59,260 bases of DNA from assembly GCA_002737315.1 (NCBI GenBank), contig NSIH01000004.1:1-59260 (forward strand). The letters are read 5' to 3'. How positions within the stretch are numbered: position 1 is the first letter of the stretch; each line of letters begins with the position of its first letter. Shown piece by piece: positions 46,301 through 56,080 of the stretch. This DNA comes from Flavobacteriales bacterium. Its GTDB lineage: Bacteria > Bacteroidota > Bacteroidia > Flavobacteriales > Schleiferiaceae. Made by a program: the position numbers and the translations under genes. The notes beneath the pieces were generated by a model. The model had not been told where the DNA came from and did no database searches. It was given only the letters and a program-made list of their open reading frames with translations.

Positions 46301-47068
46301 GGCCCAGGCGTGCAGGGCCGATGTGGCGGGCAGAGCCTCGTCTTGACTAATGTTCAAAGTTTTGGTTATGAGTGATTTGCGCGAAACTCCAACCATTATT
46401 GGGTGGGCAAAAACGGTCAAGAGCTCAAGGTCACGAAGCATTCTCAGGTTGCCTTCGGGCGATTTTCCGAAACCAAAACCGGGATCGAGAATCACGTCGT
46501 TGAGGCCCGCCTCACGGGCTAAAATCAGACGCTCGCTGAGCTCGAGAAGCACCGCGGGACTCACCTCGTCGGGACCGAGGGCCTGAAAGTCGGCTCCTTC
46601 GCGGCCAGTAGGGTAGTGGGTAAGCACATAGGGCGCGCGGGCCTCTGCCGCAACCGACCAAATTTTGGGGTCCAGGGTTCCGCCCGAAATGTCGTTGACC
46701 ACGTCAGCGCCCTCTTGGAGTGCGCGGCGAGCAACCTCCGCCCGGAACGTGTCTACCGACAGGGGCAAATCGGGGCCAAAGCGCAGCCTAAGCCGGCCAA
46801 AAGCTCCTTTAATTCGGGCCCATTCTTCGTCGATACTGGGCCAATCTGCGCCGGGTCGGGTGGAGCAGCCGCCCAGGTCAAGCCAATCGGCACCCTCGCC
46901 CAAGAGCCGGTCGGCCTGTTCCTCGAGTTGGTCCAGTCCCGACAGGCGGCTCGGCTTGTAGTAGGAGTCCGGAGTGGCGTTTAGGATGCCCATGACCATT
47001 GGGCGGTCCGCAGCAAAAAGTCGGCCGCGAAGGTTCAGGGTAAATGGACGAAACGCCGTACTTTTCAC
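46217..47068 (-). CDS. folP: Dihydropteroate synthase
   Basis: PMVMGILNATPDSYYKPSRL...WLDLGGCSTRPGADWPS...VNDISGGTLDPK...VILDPGFGFGKSPEGNLRML; GTG start at 47068 preferred. Confidence 0.95.
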   Translation of the reverse strand: MKSTAFRPFTLNLRGRLFAADRPMVMGILNATPDSYYKPSRLSGLDQLEEQADRLLGEGADWLDLGGCSTRPGADWPSIDEEWARIKGAFGRLRLRFGPDLPLSVDTFRAEVARRALQEGADVVNDISGGTLDPKIWSVAAEARAPYVLTHYPTGREGADFQALGPDEVSPAVLLELSERLILAREAGLNDVILDPGFGFGKSPEGNLRMLRDLELLTVFAHPIMVGVSRKSLITKTLNISQDEALPATSALHAWALERGAQILRVHDPLEARQVIALRELMA

Positions 47069-47079
47069 CCTGTAAAAGT

Positions 47080-47619
47080 ATGGCCAACACCGCAACCCAA
47101 TACGCCCACGAAATCGCGCTCTGCCGGGCTCTTTTTGGCAATAAACTCAAGGACTACGGCGCCGCCTGGCGCATTTTGCGGCTGCCTTCGTTGACCGATC
47201 AATTGTTCATAAAGGCGAACCGCCTCCGCACCATTCAAGACGCCGGCGAGCAAAAAGTAGCCGACAGTCAAGAGGGCGAGTTCATTGGAATCGTCAATTA
47301 CTCCATCATGGCCCTGATTCAGATGGACCGAGGGGTGGTTAGCGAGCCTGATTTGGACCTGCAGGAGGCCATGGACGCTTACGACTTTCAAGCCGCTCGA
47401 ATTCAAGCCTTGATGGTGGCCAAGAACCACGACTACGGGGAGGCATGGCGCGACATGCGCATCACCTCGCTCACCGACCTAATTTTGCAGAAGGTGCTGC
47501 GCGTCAAGCAGATCGAAGACAACTCGGGCAGCACGCTGGTCTCCGAGGGGGTCGACGCCAACTACATGGACATGGTGAACTACGCCTTGTTTGCTCTGAT
47601 TCTAATGCGCAATTCCTAA
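47080..47619 (+). CDS. DUF1599 (nucleotide modification-associated domain 1) protein, tandem domains
   Basis: Two homologous halves: ALFGNKLKDYGAAWRILRLPSLTDQLFIKANRLRTIQD and ALMVAKNHDYGEAWRDMRITSLTDLILQKVLRVKQIED. Confidence 0.85.
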   Translation: MANTATQYAHEIALCRALFGNKLKDYGAAWRILRLPSLTDQLFIKANRLRTIQDAGEQKVADSQEGEFIGIVNYSIMALIQMDRGVVSEPDLDLQEAMDAYDFQAARIQALMVAKNHDYGEAWRDMRITSLTDLILQKVLRVKQIEDNSGSTLVSEGVDANYMDMVNYALFALILMRNS

Positions 47620-47675
47620 ACATTCCGGAACAATCATTGTGCCCCGCGGTTTTTAACTCTAAATACTCAATTCCC

Positions 47676-47789
47676 ATGGACCTAATCCTCATCAGCGCCG
47701 CCTTCTTGGTTACTTTGGCCTCAACCTATGCCTTGCTTTCGGTCAAAATGCAGCTTCTAAAAAAGGAACTCGAGCTCCGCTCTGAGTAG
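47676..47789 (+). CDS. 37-aa single-TM microprotein
   Basis: MDLILISAAFLVTLASTYALLSVKMQLLKKELELRSE. Confidence 0.45.
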   Translation: MDLILISAAFLVTLASTYALLSVKMQLLKKELELRSE

Positions 47790-47810
47790 TCTTTTTTAAG
47801 TCTTTACCGC

Positions 47811-48941
47811 ATGAAATTTTCTAGTGTAGCGCAGAACCTGATTCGCTTTGTTTTGGGCGGACTCTTTATTTTCTCGGGCGTCATTAAAATGAACGACCCC
47901 TTGGGCTTTAGCTACAAGCTCGAGGAATACTTTGGTGCCGACGTGCTCAACCTGGAGTTTCTGCAGCCCCTTGCGCTGCCCATGGCCATCTTCTTGGTCG
48001 CCTTTGAGGTGGTCCTCGGCTTGCTAATGCTCCTGGGGCATCTTCGGTTTTTAACCTTTATTAGCATGGCAGGCCTCATGGCCTTCTTCACCTTTTTGAC
48101 GTTTTACAGTGCTTACTTTAATAAGGTTACCGACTGCGGATGCTTTGGCGACGCCATTCCCCTGACCCCTTGGCAGAGCTTTGGTAAAGACGTTATCTTG
48201 AGTGTATTAATTGGTGTTTACTACGCCCTTGGCCTGTCCAATGCCAGGCCGATTGTGAATTTTAAGGCAGCGGCGGCAGTGCTTGGCTTGTCGGTTATTG
48301 CCATGGCCGGGTTTACCGCTCAGGTCATGAACCACCTCCCCGTATGGGATTTTAGGGCCTACAAGCCCGGAACAGACATTGCGCGAGCGATGGCGCCAGC
48401 GGAAGAGTTGGGTTTGACTCCGCCCCAGTTTGACGCAGTCTACACCCTGCGCAAGGGCGACGAGGTAGTGGAGGTAACCGGTACCGACTACGTCGAGCAG
48501 AAGTGGTGGGAAAAGCCCGAGTGGGTCATGGACGCCGAGGCCACCCAGACCATTAAGGTAGCCGACGGGTACGTGCCCCCGGTTCACGATTTTGCCATTG
48601 CTCCTGGGGGCGAAGACCAGACCGCTCAGTGGCTTGCCTACCCTGAATCCTACTGGTTGGTAGCCTATGACTTTGAACGTGCAGACATGGAGCAGCTCGA
48701 GCGCCTCTGCAGGGAAATGCAAAAAATGCAGGACCGAGGCATCCCCGTGGTCGGCCTAACCTCAAGCGGAGTGGAGGAAATTGAGTCGCTTAGGGCCCGC
48801 ACTCAAACGAACTTCCCTTGGTCCAACGGCGACGGAACCGCGCTCAAGACCATAGTGCGTTCCAATCCAGGGGTAACCTACCTGCGCAAAGGGGTAGTGG
48901 TAAGCCACAGCCATTTTAACGACTTTCCTCTCACGAAATGA
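47811..48941 (+). CDS. BT_3928-type DoxX-like membrane protein
   Basis: NLIRFVLGGLFIFSGVIKMNDPLGFSYKLEEYFGADVLNLEFLQPLALPMAIFLVAFEVVLGLLMLLG...YFNKVTDCGCFGDAIPLTPWQSFGKDVIL. Confidence 0.85.
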   Translation: MKFSSVAQNLIRFVLGGLFIFSGVIKMNDPLGFSYKLEEYFGADVLNLEFLQPLALPMAIFLVAFEVVLGLLMLLGHLRFLTFISMAGLMAFFTFLTFYSAYFNKVTDCGCFGDAIPLTPWQSFGKDVILSVLIGVYYALGLSNARPIVNFKAAAAVLGLSVIAMAGFTAQVMNHLPVWDFRAYKPGTDIARAMAPAEELGLTPPQFDAVYTLRKGDEVVEVTGTDYVEQKWWEKPEWVMDAEATQTIKVADGYVPPVHDFAIAPGGEDQTAQWLAYPESYWLVAYDFERADMEQLERLCREMQKMQDRGIPVVGLTSSGVEEIESLRARTQTNFPWSNGDGTALKTIVRSNPGVTYLRKGVVVSHSHFNDFPLTK

Positions 48942-49927
48942 GGCCTTTGGGCAACGCCCTTCTCGTGCTCTGGGGCGTCGCGACCCTTGTCTTTTTTCTT
49001 TTTCATTCGGTAGGTGGCGACCCAGCCCGCATGATGCTGGGTCAGGTTGAAGATCCTCAGGCTCTGGCGGCCTTGCGTGCTTCTTATGGCTTGGACCAGC
49101 CCCTGCTCACTCAGTACGGGCGGTATTTGGGCGGTATGTCGCCCCTGCGGCCAGTCGACGGAGTTTGGGGGCTTCATTGGCCAGACTTGCAGACTTCCTA
49201 CCAGCAGCGTGGGGTTCCCGTTGCGCAGTTAATAGGCCAAACGCTACCCAATACGGCCTTGCTCGCCTTTGTTTCGCTCGGTGCTGCAGTCCTAATTGGC
49301 ATTCCCTTGGGTCTTTACTCGGCCCTCAGGGCGGGTTCTTTTGCGGACCGTGCCATTACGGTCTTGAGCACCGTGGGTATGGCAACTCCTTCTTTTTTCT
49401 CGGCCCTCTTGGTAGCCTGGGTTTTTGCCTTTCTGCTTCACGACTACACCGGACTGCCCCTGACCGGAAGCCTTCGAGAGCTCGACGACTTTGGCAATGC
49501 GGTGGGTTGGGAGTGGTCGCATTTGATTCTGCCGGCCCTGACTTTGGCCCTCAGGCCCATTGGAGTTATTGTTCAGATGATGAGGTCTTCTGCGCTAGAA
49601 ATCATGAATTTAGATTATGTTAGAACGGCCTACGCGAAGGGTTTGACTACCAGCCAGGTTCTGCGCAGGCACGTGCTTCGCAATTCACTGAATCCACTCA
49701 TTACCACGATTTCTGGCTGGTTTGCCTCCCTGCTTGCGGGGGCTGTTTTTGTGGAGACCGTCTTTGGCTGGCGCGGTTCGGGCAAGCTGATGGTCGACGC
49801 CTTAGAAGGCCGCGACTTCCCGGTCGTCATGGGCAGTATTTTGGCCCTTTCCCTAGTTTTTGTGCTGCTTCAGGCCCTGGTCGATTGGCTCTACCGCGTT
49901 GTGGATCCGCGGGTGAGGGCGCGTTAG
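48938..49927 (+). CDS. ABC transporter permease (DppB/OppB family)
   Basis: GVATLVFFLFHSVGGDPARMMLGQ...LRPIGVIVQMMRSSALEIMNLDYVRTAYAKGLTTSQVLRRHVLRNSLNPLITTISGWFASLLAGAVFVETVFGWRGSGKLM. Confidence 0.95.
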   Translation: MRPLGNALLVLWGVATLVFFLFHSVGGDPARMMLGQVEDPQALAALRASYGLDQPLLTQYGRYLGGMSPLRPVDGVWGLHWPDLQTSYQQRGVPVAQLIGQTLPNTALLAFVSLGAAVLIGIPLGLYSALRAGSFADRAITVLSTVGMATPSFFSALLVAWVFAFLLHDYTGLPLTGSLRELDDFGNAVGWEWSHLILPALTLALRPIGVIVQMMRSSALEIMNLDYVRTAYAKGLTTSQVLRRHVLRNSLNPLITTISGWFASLLAGAVFVETVFGWRGSGKLMVDALEGRDFPVVMGSILALSLVFVLLQALVDWLYRVVDPRVRAR

Positions 49928-49932
49928 GCGCC

Positions 49933-49940
49933 TACCTTTG
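49933..49940 (+). promoter_or_regulatory. TACCTTTG element upstream of tpiA
   Basis: Exact TAnnTTTG 21 nt before the ATG. Confidence 0.5.
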
Positions 49941-49961
49941 CAGTTCTTAAAAAACCCTCCT

Positions 49962-50723
49962 ATGAAAATTCTCGCCGGCAATTGGAAGATGAACACCTCC
50001 TTTGAAGAGGGCTACAACCTTATTGAAACCCTAAAAGCGGAACTTAGTCCGGAGCGCTTGGGAGACGTGGTGGTAGTTATTGCTCCGCCCTCGATTCAGC
50101 TCACGCAGGCGGTTGACCTGCTGGTGGACTACCCGGAGCTCGCCGTGGCAGCGCAAAACGGCCATGCTGGGGACTATGGTGCCTTTACCGGCGAGGTCAG
50201 TATGGCTCAATTGGCCGATGCGGGGGCTGATGCGGTGATTATTGGTCACAGTGAGCGCCGCCAGTTCTTTGGTGAGTCCGATTCTGTGGTCAATAAGAAG
50301 GTACTCTCGGCCCTAGAGCAGGAGCTTCGCCCGATTGTCTGTGTGGGCGAGGTCCTCGAGCTGCGCAAGGCGGGCAAGCACCTTTCGGCAGTAAAAGAAC
50401 AGCTGCGCCTTGCCCTGGAGGGGGTTAGTGGCGACCTGGCTGAAAACCTTGTGATCGCCTACGAGCCTGTTTGGGCCATTGGGACCGGCGAGACGGCCAC
50501 GGCCGCTCAGGCTCAAGAAATGCACGCCCACCTTCGCGGCTTGCTCCGCGAGCTCTACGGCGACTTGGCCGACCACCTTCCCATTATCTATGGTGGCTCC
50601 TGCAAGCCCAGCAACGCAGCCGAGCTCTTTGCTCAGGCCGACGTGAATGGCGGGCTTATTGGCGGCGCCTCGCTTGTGGCTGCGGATTTTATTGCTTTAG
50701 CAGACCTGCTTCATAAGTCCTAA
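49962..50723 (+). CDS. tpiA: Triose-phosphate isomerase
   Basis: KILAGNWKMNTSFEEGYNLIETLK...GHSERRQFFGESD...AYEPVWAIGTGETATAAQAQEMHAHLR...IIYGGSCKPSNAAELF. Confidence 0.97.
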   Translation: MKILAGNWKMNTSFEEGYNLIETLKAELSPERLGDVVVVIAPPSIQLTQAVDLLVDYPELAVAAQNGHAGDYGAFTGEVSMAQLADAGADAVIIGHSERRQFFGESDSVVNKKVLSALEQELRPIVCVGEVLELRKAGKHLSAVKEQLRLALEGVSGDLAENLVIAYEPVWAIGTGETATAAQAQEMHAHLRGLLRELYGDLADHLPIIYGGSCKPSNAAELFAQADVNGGLIGGASLVAADFIALADLLHKS

Positions 50724-51562
50724 TGGACTACGTTGAGCTGCGCATCACCGCGAGCGATCCACGAGCAATCGAGCTTCTCTATGCCGACCTAGAGCCCCTT
50801 CAGGTCGAGTCGGTTCAGCAAGACGGCGACGATTTGTTGGCTTATCTGCCCGCTGCACTGTGGACGGGTCAGGCGTCCTTCCCCATTGCCTCTGCATTGG
50901 CTACCATTTCATGGACCGAGCGCCGCATTGCCCACCAAAATTGGAACGAGGTTTGGGAGTCTTCTTTTGATGCATTAAATATTGGCAATGAGTTGATTAT
51001 CTATGCCCCCTTTCATAAGGGATTGAGGCTCGAAGACTACCGCTACCGCATTCAAATGCTTCCTAAGATGGCTTTTGGCACCGGGCACCACCCCACGACC
51101 TACCTTATGCTTCAGCGGGTTCTTGAGGCTGATCTTCGGGGCCTTAAGGTGCTCGATATAGGTTGTGGGACTGCCATTTTGGCCATTCTTGCCCTGATGC
51201 ATGGTGCCGAGCGGGCGCTGGGAATTGAGATTGAGCCCCACGCGGCCGATAACGCCCGCGAGCTCGTCGAACTGCATGAGCTAAGTAACCGATTAGAGGT
51301 TCGCACCGGCGACATTTCGGCCCTGCTGCCCGACGAAGACTTTGAGGTAATCTATGCCAACATTCACCGCAACGTCCTGCTCGCCGACATGGGGCGCTAT
51401 GCTTCAGCACTAAAGCCCAGAGGCCAACTGCATTTGAGCGGATTCTACCGCGCCGACCTGCAGACCATTGAGGCGGCGGCAAGGGAAGTTGGCCTTGCCA
51501 TTACCCGACACCACGAACGCGAATCCTGGCAGGTTCTGACTGTGGAAAAGCCGGTGAATTAA
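50723..51562 (+). CDS. prmA: Ribosomal protein L11 methyltransferase
   Basis: NWNEVWESSFDALNIGNELIIYAPFH...MAFGTGHHPTTYLMLQRVLEADLRGLKVLDIGCGTAILAILALMHGA. Confidence 0.95.
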   Translation: MDYVELRITASDPRAIELLYADLEPLQVESVQQDGDDLLAYLPAALWTGQASFPIASALATISWTERRIAHQNWNEVWESSFDALNIGNELIIYAPFHKGLRLEDYRYRIQMLPKMAFGTGHHPTTYLMLQRVLEADLRGLKVLDIGCGTAILAILALMHGAERALGIEIEPHAADNARELVELHELSNRLEVRTGDISALLPDEDFEVIYANIHRNVLLADMGRYASALKPRGQLHLSGFYRADLQTIEAAAREVGLAITRHHERESWQVLTVEKPVN

Positions 51563-51617
51563 ACGCATCGATTGCTCGCTGCAGCCCCACAAATCCGGAG
51601 TACTTTGCAGAATTCCT

Positions 51618-54600
51618 GTGAAATACTTCAGCGCCCTTTTTGCCCTTTTGCTCTGCACGGTTTTGACGGCACAGACCCAGCGCAGTTTGGGCGCCTCCGA
51701 AGCCGACTTTTGGCGGGACTTCAGCAAGCTCTATGCGGAGTTTCTCCCTAAAAAGGAATCGGACCTGGACCTATTAAGCCTTAAGTCGGTCTACGACGAC
51801 CCAAGCTGGGAGCACCGTGCTGCCTTCCAGGATTTGACCCGAGAAATGCTGCGCAAACGAATCGTCGATGCCCAGTCATGGGCGGAATGCATAAAGCTCG
51901 CCGTAGGCTGGTACTCTAATGCAAGCGACCAAGCTCAGAATCGCTGGTGGGCCGAGACGTCAGAGTTGGTGCAAAAAAGCAGCAGGGCCGCCCTTTCTGA
52001 ATACTTGCACACGGCTGCGGGTATGTCGGTCGGGTTCGGCTCCCCCAATGCGCGTCTCCGCCTTTTTGAGGCGGGTCCCCTGCGTTGGGAACTGGAGTTT
52101 GGCGACGCTACCCTAGACGAAGAAGCACCAAGCACCCGCTACCGCATCGAAGGGGCGGTACTCCGCGGCTACTTTAAAAACGATTCCACGCAAATAGACA
52201 GCCTCAGTGGCTGGTACGATCCGCGCAGCGCCCAGCTGACTGCCGAATCCGGCAGGGTGGATTGGTACCGAGCGGGCTATGGCTACGGCGAGGTCTACAA
52301 TGAGCTCGGCAGGTTCAGCCTAGACCTTAAGCAGACCGGTTTTGTGGTGGATAGCGCCCTGCTTCAGAGTCTGTACTACATCAATCAACCCCTGCGCGGA
52401 CGCTTCGAGGAACGCCTCGGTACGCGCAGCACTGCAGAGAACGCGATTTATCCTCGCTTTGAGGCCTATGCCAACGACCTGGTGATTCCCAACTTTTTTG
52501 AAGACGTAACCTACCGCGGGGGGTTTTCGCTAGTCGGCGCCAATTTCTTTGCCTCCGGAAGCCCTGAAACGCCTGCTGCCTTTGAATTCATGAGGGATTC
52601 TTCTCTGGCCGCAACCCTTAGGGCAGACCGTTTTGTGGTGAGGCCCACCGGCCTCTCCGCCAAGGTGAGCGCCTTCTCGCTCCGCCTGGGAACCGAGGAT
52701 TCGCTGCACCACGCCAAGGTCGAGGTCAAGTACGCTCCAGACAGCCGCGAACTTCAAGTGTTTCGGCCCGACCAGGGCCTTGCTATTAAGCCCTTTAGCG
52801 ACAGCTACCACAACGTGACCATTGACCTGGACCAGCTGCGCTGGACCACCAGCGAGCCGAGGCTGTTTTTGAGCGGACTCAACATGGGCAGTGGAGCACC
52901 CATGACCATTGAGAGCGACCAGTACTACCGCAACACCCGCTACGTGGCCCTTCAAGGATTGGAGAGCGAGAATCCCTTGGTTCTGCTCGACCAGGTGGGC
53001 CAAGGAGCCATGGGGGCGCGCATGACCATTAAAGACGTGGCCGTTGGCATGGGTATGCCCGTCGACCCCTGTGAGCGCTTGATGATGGAGTACCATTTGA
53101 AGGGCTTTGTGCGCTACCGCCCCGAAGACCGCAGCCTTGAGGTTCTGCCTAAAACGGGCGAGTACGTCATGAACCACCGCAAAAATCGCGACTACGACGT
53201 AATTCAGTTTGAGTCCGTAGTCCCCGAAGGCATGAATGCCGAGCTCAACCTTTTGAACTTCGACCTCGAAGTAGTAGGCGTAGACCGCATTTGGCTGAGC
53301 GATTCCCAAAAAGTCAGCCTGCACCCCGTTGGCGGTCGTCTGCTGCTGCATGAGGGTTTGGATTTTGACTTTGACGGACTCATTCGCGCCGGCAGATTTG
53401 AGTTTTTTGGTCGCGAGCATCAGTTCGACTACCAGGATTTTAGCTTTAGAATGCCCGCCGTGGATTCCATGCGGTTTTTTGTGCCGGCTTTTGAGCTCAA
53501 CGAGCAGGGCGAGCGACCCCTGGTGCGCGTGCGCAATACGCTGCAGGATATTTCGGGCGACCTTTATATTGACCGGCCCGACAATAAGTCAAGCACCCTA
53601 ATAAGTCCAGAGTACCCCATTTTCAAGTCGGGCAAGGGCGCCAAAATATACTACGATAAGGTCGAGAAGGGCGTTTATGCACGGTCTAGGTTTTATGTAG
53701 ACCTCGATGCATTTACCATCGATTCGCTCGACAATGCACGCACCGAGAGCCTTGGTTTTGAGTCGACCTTCTTTAGCGCCGGAATCTTTGCCGCCCGTCG
53801 CCAGGTGATCAAGGTTCAGCGAGATTATTCCCTCGGATTCATCGAAGAAACCGGCCAGGAGGGTTGGGCGGCTTACCCCTCAATGGGCACTGACGCGGGC
53901 AAGGTCCGAGGCAGCGTTCAGCTGTCCTTGAGCGGTTTTCGCTTCAAGGGCGACCTGACCTACCAAAGGGCTGGGGCCAGTTCCGATGAGTTTCGTCTTT
54001 ATCCGGACTCGACTAAGGGCCGCGGAACCTTTGATCTTCAGGAGTTGGGCGCTGCAGCGCGTGGAGCGGGCCACCCTTCGGCCCAGGGAGCCGACGTGCG
54101 CAGCAACTGGCATCCCTACGCTAAAACATGGTATGCTACCACCTTGGGAGCTCCATTGGCTACCTATTCAGTCCGCCCTGCCAGTGCCAGCGGCCGCCTG
54201 ACCTATCAGCCCGATCGATTGAGCCTCAAGGGCACCGCCGCCTTTAACCTCGCAGAACTAAGTGGCGCAGACCTCAAGCTTCATCACAAGTGGATCCAGA
54301 GCGGCATGGCAGACTTCAGGGTTAAGGGCGAGCCTGAGGCCCAATGGGGTTTCAGCCTAAAGAATGCAAGTGCTGATGTGGATTTTGTGGCTGAAAAAGG
54401 TAAATTTTCTTTGCTCGACGGCGACCGCACTGTGGACTTTCCGCGCAACCAGTACCAGGCCGAGATGGACAGGGCCAGTTGGGACATCCTCGAGAAGAGC
54501 ATCAGCCTTCAAAAGGGCGACGGCCTGGATTCCCGCATGACCAGTACCCACCCCGGCCAAGACGGACTCACTTTTTTGGCGGGTCGTGCTAAGTTTTGGT

Positions 54601-56048
54601 TGATTCCGAGTCGCTTGGAGGCCTTTGGGGTCCCCTATATTGACATTGCAGACAGCAGAGTTGTTCCCGACTCCGGCCGTGCGACCATCAAGGAACTTGC
54701 CGACATGCAGCCCCTTCATAATGCCCGCATTTTGGCCAGCAGGGTAGGGGCCTACCACAAAATCGATTCCGCAGAATTAAAGATTCAGGGTCGCCTAGAC
54801 CTTTACGGCAGTGGTATTTACCGCTACCTCGACCAAAATAATAAGAGCTGGCGCATTCCCATGGGCCGCATTGACGTCGACAGTTCCGACCAAATGGTGG
54901 CTCAGGGAGAACTTGGAATTCAAGACGACTTTTTTTTGAGTCCCTATTTTAGGTACTACGGAATCGTGCGCATGGAGGCGCAAGACCCCCAGCTAGAAAT
55001 GGACGGCCGCATTCGCATAACCGCCGAATGCCCGGCTTTGGAGACCGACTGGATTGTTACGCGCACGCGAATCGATCCAATGGATATTCTGGTGGCATTG
55101 CCCGATCCCGATACGGCCCGCCCCGCACAAACCGTGTACAACGGAATCTACCTTATGCAGGATTCCATCACGCCCTACACGGCTTTTGTGCGGCGCAACA
55201 ACCCCAATGTCGCGGTGGAGCTCTTTAGTACCAATGGGGTGCTCTACTACGACGAGAGCAGTAAGTCCTACATTGTCAGCAGCCTGCGCCGCGTGGCTGA
55301 TCCCGAGGCTCCCGACAATTGGCTGGAGCTCAACACCCAGTCTTGTGCCGTCACAGGCTACGGGCAAATGTCGCTGGGCGCAAAAATGGGTCGGGTTGAA
55401 ATGTCGGCCTACGGGCGCATCGAGCACCGCCTTCGCTCTGGTCGAATGAGTGCCAAGGTGGCCTTGACCCTTGACTTTTTAATGCCCGAAGAGCTATCGA
55501 AACCCCTTAAGACCGCCCTTCTTTCTGCCTCGGGCGGACCCACCGACCCGGCCAACGAGGTGCTCGGCGAGGCCCTTCGCCGCAAGCTCGATGCCAAAGA
55601 CCTCAAGCGCTACTATGAGTCAGGCCTCAACGACCGCATGCCCAAGGAATTCCGCCAAACCGTAGTTCTTGATGAGGTCGACCTGGACTGGAAGCCCAAC
55701 ATTCGCGCCTTTCGCAGCAAGGACGGAGTGGGCGTGGGTTCTGTTGCCGGGGACCCGGTTCACCGCTTTGCCGACGGAACCCTCGAGCTGCGCAAGCGCC
55801 GCGGAGGAGACGAGTTTACCCTTCACCTAGCGCCCGCAAACGAGTATTTTTTGACCTACAAAAAGGGGAATATGCGCTTCTATTCCAGCGATCGTGCCCT
55901 TATGGAGGCCCTAACCAAGGTGGACCCCAAGAAGCGCTCGCTGCCTTCCAAAGACGGCCTGCCCTTCTACCAGCTGATGCCAACTACGGGCGGAGCCATG
56001 AAGCGCTTTCTTGACGGGCTCGAGCCTGAAGAGGGTGGGCGGGACTAG
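51618..56048 (+). CDS. Very large secreted protein of unknown function (1476 aa)
   Basis: GTG start, signal peptide MKYFSALFALLLCTVLTAQ; uninterrupted ORF with consistent codon usage; no domain recognised. Confidence 0.85.
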   Translation: MKYFSALFALLLCTVLTAQTQRSLGASEADFWRDFSKLYAEFLPKKESDLDLLSLKSVYDDPSWEHRAAFQDLTREMLRKRIVDAQSWAECIKLAVGWYSNASDQAQNRWWAETSELVQKSSRAALSEYLHTAAGMSVGFGSPNARLRLFEAGPLRWELEFGDATLDEEAPSTRYRIEGAVLRGYFKNDSTQIDSLSGWYDPRSAQLTAESGRVDWYRAGYGYGEVYNELGRFSLDLKQTGFVVDSALLQSLYYINQPLRGRFEERLGTRSTAENAIYPRFEAYANDLVIPNFFEDVTYRGGFSLVGANFFASGSPETPAAFEFMRDSSLAATLRADRFVVRPTGLSAKVSAFSLRLGTEDSLHHAKVEVKYAPDSRELQVFRPDQGLAIKPFSDSYHNVTIDLDQLRWTTSEPRLFLSGLNMGSGAPMTIESDQYYRNTRYVALQGLESENPLVLLDQVGQGAMGARMTIKDVAVGMGMPVDPCERLMMEYHLKGFVRYRPEDRSLEVLPKTGEYVMNHRKNRDYDVIQFESVVPEGMNAELNLLNFDLEVVGVDRIWLSDSQKVSLHPVGGRLLLHEGLDFDFDGLIRAGRFEFFGREHQFDYQDFSFRMPAVDSMRFFVPAFELNEQGERPLVRVRNTLQDISGDLYIDRPDNKSSTLISPEYPIFKSGKGAKIYYDKVEKGVYARSRFYVDLDAFTIDSLDNARTESLGFESTFFSAGIFAARRQVIKVQRDYSLGFIEETGQEGWAAYPSMGTDAGKVRGSVQLSLSGFRFKGDLTYQRAGASSDEFRLYPDSTKGRGTFDLQELGAAARGAGHPSAQGADVRSNWHPYAKTWYATTLGAPLATYSVRPASASGRLTYQPDRLSLKGTAAFNLAELSGADLKLHHKWIQSGMADFRVKGEPEAQWGFSLKNASADVDFVAEKGKFSLLDGDRTVDFPRNQYQAEMDRASWDILEKSISLQKGDGLDSRMTSTHPGQDGLTFLAGRAKFWLIPSRLEAFGVPYIDIADSRVVPDSGRATIKELADMQPLHNARILASRVGAYHKIDSAELKIQGRLDLYGSGIYRYLDQNNKSWRIPMGRIDVDSSDQMVAQGELGIQDDFFLSPYFRYYGIVRMEAQDPQLEMDGRIRITAECPALETDWIVTRTRIDPMDILVALPDPDTARPAQTVYNGIYLMQDSITPYTAFVRRNNPNVAVELFSTNGVLYYDESSKSYIVSSLRRVADPEAPDNWLELNTQSCAVTGYGQMSLGAKMGRVEMSAYGRIEHRLRSGRMSAKVALTLDFLMPEELSKPLKTALLSASGGPTDPANEVLGEALRRKLDAKDLKRYYESGLNDRMPKEFRQTVVLDEVDLDWKPNIRAFRSKDGVGVGSVAGDPVHRFADGTLELRKRRGGDEFTLHLAPANEYFLTYKKGNMRFYSSDRALMEALTKVDPKKRSLPSKDGLPFYQLMPTTGGAMKRFLDGLEPEEGGRD

Positions 56049-56080
56049 TGGGGCCGCTTGATTCTGCGTACTTTAACATA

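Noticed and set aside
52530-53420. 296-aa antisense ORF inside the 1476-aa gene
   Set aside because: No start context, no recognisable family; the sense ORF is continuous.
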